In this document: piece after piece, positions 34,095-39,627 of the stretch
How the letters are laid out: each line of letters starts with the position of its first letter
Numbering within the stretch: position 1 is the stretch's first letter
NCBI GenBank assembly: GCA_018830325.1
Contig: JAHJSQ010000101.1
Span: forward strand, 1-39,627
Source: Gammaproteobacteria bacterium
GTDB lineage: Bacteria; Pseudomonadota; Gammaproteobacteria; Methylococcales; Methylomonadaceae
DNA: 39,627 nucleotides
Direction: 5' to 3'
Notes under the pieces: generated by a model
What the model was told of the DNA's origin: nothing
What the model saw: only the letters and a program-made list of their open reading frames with translations
Database searches by the model: none
Made by a program: the position numbers and the translations under genes

Positions 34095-35123
34095 TTAGCT
34101 GACGGAATTTAGTAAATTTCCGTAAACCTTTAACGTATTGCCGACCATCGCATCCAATGTAAACTCATCCTTACCGATCTTCCAGACTGGCTCCATCAGT
34201 TTACACCAACGGTCTTCGTTGAAAATCAATTCGTCTAATTTTTGACGAATCGCTTCAACATTAACATCCATGATCAGCGCCTTATCCAGCACCTCATTGG
34301 CAACCGGCACATCAGTCGACAAAACGGGTTTTCCGAGTAACACCGCTTCCGCAAAGACATAAGAAAAACCTTCATTTCTCGATGAAATAATCACACCGTC
34401 GACACCGGACAGAATTTTCGGAACATCGTTTCGAAAACCCAACAACTTGATACGATCCTGCAGCTCAAGTCGTTTAATCTGTGATTCAAGCTCGTGTTTC
34501 AAAGGCCCATCACCTAAGACCAACAGATTAGCGTCAACTTGTTTCATTGCCTCGACCAATAAATCGAAGCCCTTCGCCGGCACTAGCCTTCCGACTCCAC
34601 ATAACAACGGTTTGTTCGGCTGCAAGCCAAATTCTTCGATCAACTGACGCTTAGTTAATTTTTGCTCATCGAAATTCAATCGAATCCCGTTATAGACAAC
34701 CGTCATCGGAATCTCTTTTCGGATAAAACTTCCGGCCGCTTTACTTACCGCAATGACATGATCAATGTTCTTAAAAGGACGCCCTTTTTTTCTGTTCGCG
34801 TTATGAATAGTACCGAGAGTCTTGGCTGAAATCGCTGGACTCAGTTTCGATAGCAGTGAGACCGCCTTATTGGCTTGCGCATGTACAATATCATAATCGC
34901 CTTTCCTGATGACAGTCAGTAAATCCCAAAGCATCAGCGGATTGTGCCGGCTTCGACTGAAATCGAACGGAATGAAATGAACTCTTTCGGAAATAAATTT
35001 GCACAAATCAGAGGGGGCTACTAACGTGACGTCCTCGATTTTCGACAATTCGTTAGATAACTCAATGACGTGCTTTTCAAGCCCCCCGAATCCGGAACTT
35101 GCAACAATTTGACAGATTTTCAT
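34095..35123 (-). CDS. Glycosyltransferase family 4 protein
   Basis: A cytoplasmic GT-B glycosyltransferase, probably for lipopolysaccharide or another surface glycan. The N-terminal MKICQIVASSGFGGLEKHVI has the acceptor-side GG-x-E motif; IHNANRKKGRPF and IAVSKAAGSFI follow. The donor-side domain has CGVGRLVPAKGFDLLVEAM (175-193) and the E-x7-E motif E251...E259 in EGFSYVFAEA, both needed for sugar-nucleotide binding. The 342-aa length is a little short but complete. The gene faces the ligase and pseudogene, so it is a separate transcription unit. Donor and acceptor sugars are unknown. Confidence 0.88.
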   Translation of the reverse strand: MKICQIVASSGFGGLEKHVIELSNELSKIEDVTLVAPSDLCKFISERVHFIPFDFSRSRHNPLMLWDLLTVIRKGDYDIVHAQANKAVSLLSKLSPAISAKTLGTIHNANRKKGRPFKNIDHVIAVSKAAGSFIRKEIPMTVVYNGIRLNFDEQKLTKRQLIEEFGLQPNKPLLCGVGRLVPAKGFDLLVEAMKQVDANLLVLGDGPLKHELESQIKRLELQDRIKLLGFRNDVPKILSGVDGVIISSRNEGFSYVFAEAVLLGKPVLSTDVPVANEVLDKALIMDVNVEAIRQKLDELIFNEDRWCKLMEPVWKIGKDEFTLDAMVGNTLKVYGNLLNSVS

Positions 35124-35304
35124 AGCATTTCAGATCCGAGGTTTACTGATAGGGCCGAAAATTCGGTCAACGGCTTATTCATATTGCTTTATGTTTTCTA
35201 AGTAAGTCGGAAAATCGTATGCGTCTGTGCATGTTTGCTACTAACTAACGATAAAGATCCCCTCCTGTCGAGTCGTCGAAGATCATAATTTCGGTTTTTT
35301 TCTG

Positions 35305-35370
35305 TTTCCCACGGTCCTCCGTGGGAACCCATAACTTGGCTGCCTAGGCAAGATCGGTACGCATTCCCCT
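35305..35370. repeat. CCCACGGTCCTCCGTGGG unit, inverted
   Basis: TTCCCACGGTCCTCCGTGGG begins the unit, which continues through CTAGGCAAGATCGGTACGCA. It is the inverse of the family at 25888-25972 and 8230-8270. The gap 35124-35470 otherwise has only a partial GCGTGGGAACGATAG sequence near 35423-35437; lying downstream of ilvE, the hairpin may serve as its terminator. Confidence 0.7.
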
Positions 35371-35470
35371 AGAGAGAGGTGGAACACTCCCGGCAGTACT
35401 GATGCGTTCCGGCGTGCGCGCTGCGTGGGAACGATAGAAAATCGGAAACTTAAGCAGCCATAGCCATATC

Positions 35471-36391
35471 CTAAACGTAACTCAACCACTCCTGATGGTC
35501 GGCGCGTCTGCCATGCACATAATCGAAATACAGCGTTTGCAATTTTTCGGTTATTGGCCCTCTCACACCGTTACCGATGGACCGACCGTCCAATTCGCGA
35601 ATCGGCGTCACTTCTGCGGCAGAACCCGTGAAGAAGGCTTCGTCGGCGACATAGATTTCGTCGCGCGTGATACGCTTTTCCGACACTTCCAAGCCCTGCT
35701 CTTTCGCTATCGTCATCACGGTATCACGAGTGATGCCTTCGAGTGCCGACGTCGTTTCCGGAGTATAAATTTTACCGTTACGAATGATAAACAAGTTTTC
35801 GCCGCTACCTTCCGCCGCAAAACCTTCGTGATCGAGCAATAAAGCTTCGTCATAACCGGTCGCTAAAGCTTCTTGGAGAGCCAGTATCGAGTTGATATAA
35901 TTGCCGTTTGCCTTGGCTTTACACATCGTGCTGTTGACATGATTGCGCGTATAAGAGGATGTCCTGACGCGAATGCCTCGCTCCATGTTTTCGGCGCCGA
36001 GATAAGCCCCCCATTGCCAGGCCGCGATCATGACATGCACTTGCAAGTTATCGGCTCGAAGTCCCATGCCTTCCGAACCGTAAAAACACATACTTCTAAT
36101 ATAGGCGGTTTCCAGATCATTCTTAGAAACGGCTTCGCAATGGGCCTGATTGAGCTCTTCCTTGCCATAAGGAATAGGCATATTGAGAATTTTCGCAGAA
36201 CGAAACAATCGGTCGGTATGTTCGGCCAACCTAAAAATCGCCGTGCCTTGGTCGGTCTTATAAGCCCTTAAACCTTCGAAAACGCCGGCACCGTAATGCA
36301 GGGTATGCGTCAACACATGGACTTTGGCCTCCCGCCATTCTACCCATTTGCCGTCCATCCAAATCAGCCCATCTCTATCGTCCATCGTCAT
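35471..36391 (-). CDS. ilvE: Branched-chain amino acid aminotransferase
   Basis: A PLP-dependent class IV aminotransferase that performs the last step of valine, leucine and isoleucine synthesis. WMDGKWVEWREAKVHVLTHT and LHYGAGVFEGLRAY open the protein; K160 in the AKANGNYINS segment is the expected PLP lysine. GFAAEGSGENLF and LEGITRDTVM are the phosphate- and cofactor-binding segments. The 306-aa length is normal. It lies 37 bp downstream of glnE, an arrangement seen in several gammaproteobacteria, and is probably co-transcribed with it. Confidence 0.96.
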   Translation of the reverse strand: MTMDDRDGLIWMDGKWVEWREAKVHVLTHTLHYGAGVFEGLRAYKTDQGTAIFRLAEHTDRLFRSAKILNMPIPYGKEELNQAHCEAVSKNDLETAYIRSMCFYGSEGMGLRADNLQVHVMIAAWQWGAYLGAENMERGIRVRTSSYTRNHVNSTMCKAKANGNYINSILALQEALATGYDEALLLDHEGFAAEGSGENLFIIRNGKIYTPETTSALEGITRDTVMTIAKEQGLEVSEKRITRDEIYVADEAFFTGSAAEVTPIRELDGRSIGNGVRGPITEKLQTLYFDYVHGRRADHQEWLSYV

Positions 36392-36428
36392 TATCGTGTC
36401 TCCACTTCAACTTGAAAAATGCTTGTCA

Positions 36429-39299
36429 TTAATCCATCACCTGTTGCCAAATACGTTCTACTTGAGCTCTCAATTGCGCAAAACTCTCTTCCGAAGCCAC
36501 GGCTTTATCGTCTTGCAGTGCTTGTTTGTGACCGTAGTCACGATAGCAGCAATAAGCCTGTTTGAGTTGCTCGGTAACCGGCTCCGATAAAGTCCCGATT
36601 TGCGCCAACCCGTCCAACAAACGGATATTATCGGTATAGGTTACCAAGGACTCGTTGGCTGCCGCCTGATCTAAAACGCAGAATTGTACTATAAACTCAA
36701 TATCCGCAATACCACCTTTGCTTTGTTTTAAATCGAACTCGCCGGCTTTGGTCGTATCCAGATTTTCACGCATTTTTTCGCGCATGTCGCGCACTTCTTT
36801 TTTCAAGACATAATGATCCCGGGGGATGCATAGAATTCGTTTGCGAATCGCTTCGAACTCGGTTTTTATCGTCGGGTCGCCGGCGATGAAGCGCCCTCTA
36901 ACTAAGGCTTGATGTTCCCAAGTCCAAGCATTATCGCGCAGATAGTCCTCGTAAACATCAACATGATTGACCAGTAAGCCGGCATTGCCGCTTGGCCTTA
37001 GACGCATATCGACTTCATACAAAATACCGGACAACAGACGCGTATTGAGCATCTGCATGACTTTTTGCCCGAGCCGCCCGTAAAAATGCGAACAACTGAT
37101 CGGTTTAGCGCCGTCGGTCAGCGCATGCGTATCCTTGCTGTCGTATAAAAACACCATATCGAGGTCGGACCCATAGCCAAGCTCGATGCCGCCCAATTTA
37201 CCGAAACCCAACACGCCGAAGCCGATCGAAACATGATCGGTATTCGGCGGAGCGCCGTGCTTGTCGGTCATGATCCGCCAACATAGCGCAACGGTGTGCT
37301 CGACAATTGTTTCGGCGATATAGGTCAAATAATCGCTGACCACCATGATAGGGATAATGCCCATGATATCGGCGGCCGCTACCCTAAGCAGATTGATATG
37401 CTTAAACTTGCGCAGCACCATCATCAATTGCTCGGTATCTTGAATGTTGATATCGGCCAGCATCTCGGCAAGTTCGGCTTGCAAGGCTTGCTTTTTCAGA
37501 GGTTCGTACAACGAACGGGTATCGAGCAACTCGTCGAATAACACCGGATAGTGAGCCAAATAATCGCAAATCCACGGGCTTGCCGCCGACAACTTGACCA
37601 ATTGCGTCAGCGCTTCGGGATTTTCATAGAGCAACGATAAGTAAACATTACGTCCCGCTACCGCTTCGAATAAACGCAAAATACGTTTCAAGGTTTCATC
37701 CAGATTTTCGACTTGCCGCACCGACTCCAGCAGTTGCGGCATCAAGCGGTCCAGCACGGCTGCTCCTTTGGCGGTGAGCCGCTTGACGGCCGGCGATTTT
37801 TTGAATTCACGTATTTGAAGCAACATTTCTTCGGCGCTGCCAAACCCTAAATCCACCAATTGCGAACAAAGCTCTTCGTCGTCCGCATGCGCCGCCCAAA
37901 TCGATTCGGCCTCGAGATTTCTTTTATCTTGTTTGGACAGCGAAAACACCAGATCGAATTCGTCATGAACTTGCCTGCGAATATCATCCAACTTCGCCTT
38001 GAAACCCGGCCAGTCCGAAAAATCCATCGAATACGCCAGGATGAGTTGAGCCTGAGGATCTTGCGGCAAATCGTGAGTTTGCCGGTCTTGATATTGTTGA
38101 ATATGATTTTCGGCTTCACGCAGAAATCGATAATGACCGATCAATTGCTCGGCATCGTCCGGCGCCAATAACTCCATCTCTCCCAGCCTCTGTAAAACTT
38201 CGACGATACGTCGATTTTGCAAAGACTTTTCCTGGCCGCCGCGGATTAATTGAAAAGCTTGTCCGATAAATTCGATTTCGCGTATGCCGCCGGGACCGAG
38301 TTTAATATTGTCGAGCCTGTCCTTGCGCTGCAATTCTTGCGTAATTTTATACTTTAACGAACGCAGTTCTTCGAATGCGCCGTAATCGAGATAACGGCGA
38401 TACACGAATGCATGCAGCATCTTCATCAATTGCGGACCGGTGTATGCGTCACCTGCAACCTGACGGGCTTTAATCATTGCATAGCGTTCCCATTCGCGCG
38501 CCTGGGTCAGATAATAATTTTCCATGCCGTCGAAGGTCATGATCACAGGACCGCTATCGCCAAACGGCCGAAGCCTGATATCGGTTCTGAACACAAAGCC
38601 GTCGGCAGTCGTTTCGTCCAGGATTTTGACCAGCTTGCGGCAAATTTTGCTAAAAAATTCACCATACGTGGTTTCTTTTCTATCGTTTAAAAACCCGTCT
38701 TCGGCGAACGCGAAAATCAAATCGATATCGGAAGAATAGTTCAGCTCATAGGCGCCGAGCTTGCCCATGCCGAGCACCACCATTTGCTGGGCTTGGCCGT
38801 TTGCCAGCATTGGCGTGCCGAATTTATCGCAGGCTTGCCGATATAAAAAATCCAAGACATAACGAATGCAGGCTTCGGCCAGCCATGTCAATTCATGCAA
38901 GGTTTCTTCGAGCGTCGCCCAACCGGCCAGATCACGCCATGCAATACGAACCATTTCCCGATTTCGCAAGCGTCGCAGCGACACCATCAATCCGGCTTCG
39001 TTCTCATCCGTCAACTTTGCTAGTTTGTCGGCATACTGCGTCTCGGTATACGACTTAAACAACTCGTCCGACTCGATCAAATCAAACAACATCTTGGGAC
39101 AGCGAATACAGCTATCGGCCACGAAAAGACTCGATGTCCAAACCTTAATCCACGAGGCCAGTAATGGTTCGGGATAATCCGAAACAGTCGTTAATGATGC
39201 GTTTTGCTCGTCCCATTGCTGCAATTTTGCCTGCACGTTTTCAACAAGTTCTGCAGGCAAAGTTTGTAATTGCGATTTAAGTTGGTCGATTAAAGTCAT
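36429..39299 (-). CDS. glnE: Glutamine synthetase adenylyltransferase/deadenylylase
   Basis: The bifunctional regulator that adenylylates glutamine synthetase (inactivating it) and removes the AMP again, under control of PII proteins and glutamine. Two nucleotidyltransferase cores are present: GMGKLGAYELNYSSDIDLIF (177-196; D191, D193) for deadenylylation, and GFGKLGGIELGYGSDLDMVF (D712, D714) for adenylylation. The helical linker between them and the PGGIREIEFIGQ and KGGIADIEFIVQF segments are typical. The 956-aa length fits E. coli GlnE (946). First gene of the glnE-ilvE unit; no obvious promoter was identified upstream. Confidence 0.97.
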   Translation of the reverse strand: MTLIDQLKSQLQTLPAELVENVQAKLQQWDEQNASLTTVSDYPEPLLASWIKVWTSSLFVADSCIRCPKMLFDLIESDELFKSYTETQYADKLAKLTDENEAGLMVSLRRLRNREMVRIAWRDLAGWATLEETLHELTWLAEACIRYVLDFLYRQACDKFGTPMLANGQAQQMVVLGMGKLGAYELNYSSDIDLIFAFAEDGFLNDRKETTYGEFFSKICRKLVKILDETTADGFVFRTDIRLRPFGDSGPVIMTFDGMENYYLTQAREWERYAMIKARQVAGDAYTGPQLMKMLHAFVYRRYLDYGAFEELRSLKYKITQELQRKDRLDNIKLGPGGIREIEFIGQAFQLIRGGQEKSLQNRRIVEVLQRLGEMELLAPDDAEQLIGHYRFLREAENHIQQYQDRQTHDLPQDPQAQLILAYSMDFSDWPGFKAKLDDIRRQVHDEFDLVFSLSKQDKRNLEAESIWAAHADDEELCSQLVDLGFGSAEEMLLQIREFKKSPAVKRLTAKGAAVLDRLMPQLLESVRQVENLDETLKRILRLFEAVAGRNVYLSLLYENPEALTQLVKLSAASPWICDYLAHYPVLFDELLDTRSLYEPLKKQALQAELAEMLADINIQDTEQLMMVLRKFKHINLLRVAAADIMGIIPIMVVSDYLTYIAETIVEHTVALCWRIMTDKHGAPPNTDHVSIGFGVLGFGKLGGIELGYGSDLDMVFLYDSKDTHALTDGAKPISCSHFYGRLGQKVMQMLNTRLLSGILYEVDMRLRPSGNAGLLVNHVDVYEDYLRDNAWTWEHQALVRGRFIAGDPTIKTEFEAIRKRILCIPRDHYVLKKEVRDMREKMRENLDTTKAGEFDLKQSKGGIADIEFIVQFCVLDQAAANESLVTYTDNIRLLDGLAQIGTLSEPVTEQLKQAYCCYRDYGHKQALQDDKAVASEESFAQLRAQVERIWQQVMD

Positions 39300-39507
39300 A
39301 GATAGTCGAAGAATTGAATAAGGCGAATGTACAAGAGCTTTTTATCCTACTCCTTTTTGATCGAAAAACCGTCTATAAACAAAAGGCGTGGAGTATGTCT
39401 ATCGAGGACCGCCGTCATCACATACATTTACCTGATTACGTAGAATGTTCAGCCAATTTGACTTAACTCAGGGCGCCCGCCTAGGTCCCGTTAGGCCGCG
39501 CCGAGCA

Positions 39508-39612
39508 CTGGCGATTTTGCCGAGAATAGCCCGTTAGGGGAGCGGCAGGGATGCCGCTCGTTTTCGGAGGGCTAAGGATAGCCCTTCCGAAAACCCTCGG
39601 CAAAATCGTCAG
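39508..39612. repeat. Nested inverted-repeat unit at the right edge
   Basis: The outer arms CTGGCGATTTTGCCGAG (39508-39524) and CTCGGCAAAATCGTCAG (39596-39612) pair with one mismatch. Inside are AGCGGCAGGGATGCCGCT (39541-39558) and CGGAGGGCTAAGGATAGCCC (from 39565). It may be a MITE or part of a longer element running past the window. The 39300-39507 stretch holds no gene that I can support. Confidence 0.6.
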
Positions 39613-39627
39613 CGCGCAGGATGCAGC

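Noticed and set aside
1-39627. tRNA, rRNA and riboswitch signals
   Set aside because: I looked for cloverleaf-like sequences, the TTCGA-type loop and typical riboswitch cores; the hits to TTCGA are within dispersed palindromes and show no tRNA arms.

Overview
The window looks like chromosome from a gammaproteobacterium of roughly 48% GC. The glnE-ilvE pair, pntAB, an AlkB dioxygenase, a GGDEF/EAL protein and many dispersed palindromic repeats would fit a Methylococcales methanotroph, but that genus-level guess is inference and no single gene proves it.

Left half (1-18.6 kb): a complete minus-strand type III-B (Cmr) CRISPR locus. In transcription order it runs cas6, a CARF/winged-helix protein (Cas_NE0113 family), cmr1, cmr2/cas10, cmr3, cmr4, cmr5, cmr6, then three separately spaced CARF effectors (a Cas02710-type CARF-HEPN RNase, a CARF-adenosine deaminase of the Cad1 type, a Card1/Can2-type CARF nuclease), and finally a 28-repeat array (524-2463). 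The GGDD motif of Cmr2 is intact, so the complex should make cyclic oligoadenylates on target recognition. Four CARF proteins with four different output domains stand ready to read that signal: RNA cleavage, purine deamination, nucleic-acid cleavage and probably DNA binding/transcription. The hairpin and 8-nt handle in the repeat show the array is transcribed on the minus strand, with its leader at 2464-2546. Most spacers read as sense coding sequence on the plus strand, so the crRNAs would be antisense to mRNA. No cas1, cas2 or reverse transcriptase is present.

Right half (18.9-39.6 kb): ordinary chromosomal genes. These are pntAB (energy-linked transhydrogenase), two tandem GH57 proteins, alkB, a membrane c-di-GMP enzyme, a translationally coupled macrodomain-msrB-M18 aminopeptidase operon, a lone OadG-like small membrane protein, a WaaL-type O-antigen ligase followed by a decayed glycosyltransferase, an intact GT4 glycosyltransferase, ilvE and glnE.

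Intergenic DNA is unusually crowded with palindromic repeats. Several families recur: a CGTTCCCACGC hairpin cluster, a CACCTAGCGTTAGGTG palindrome with a GATCGCTCCCACA tail, a TGTAGGTTGGGTTA palindrome and an 87-bp repeat. Two MITE-like units with shared 18-bp ends sit inside the apexes of two different palindromes and have 11-12 bp target duplications. One short palindrome lies in frame inside cmr1.
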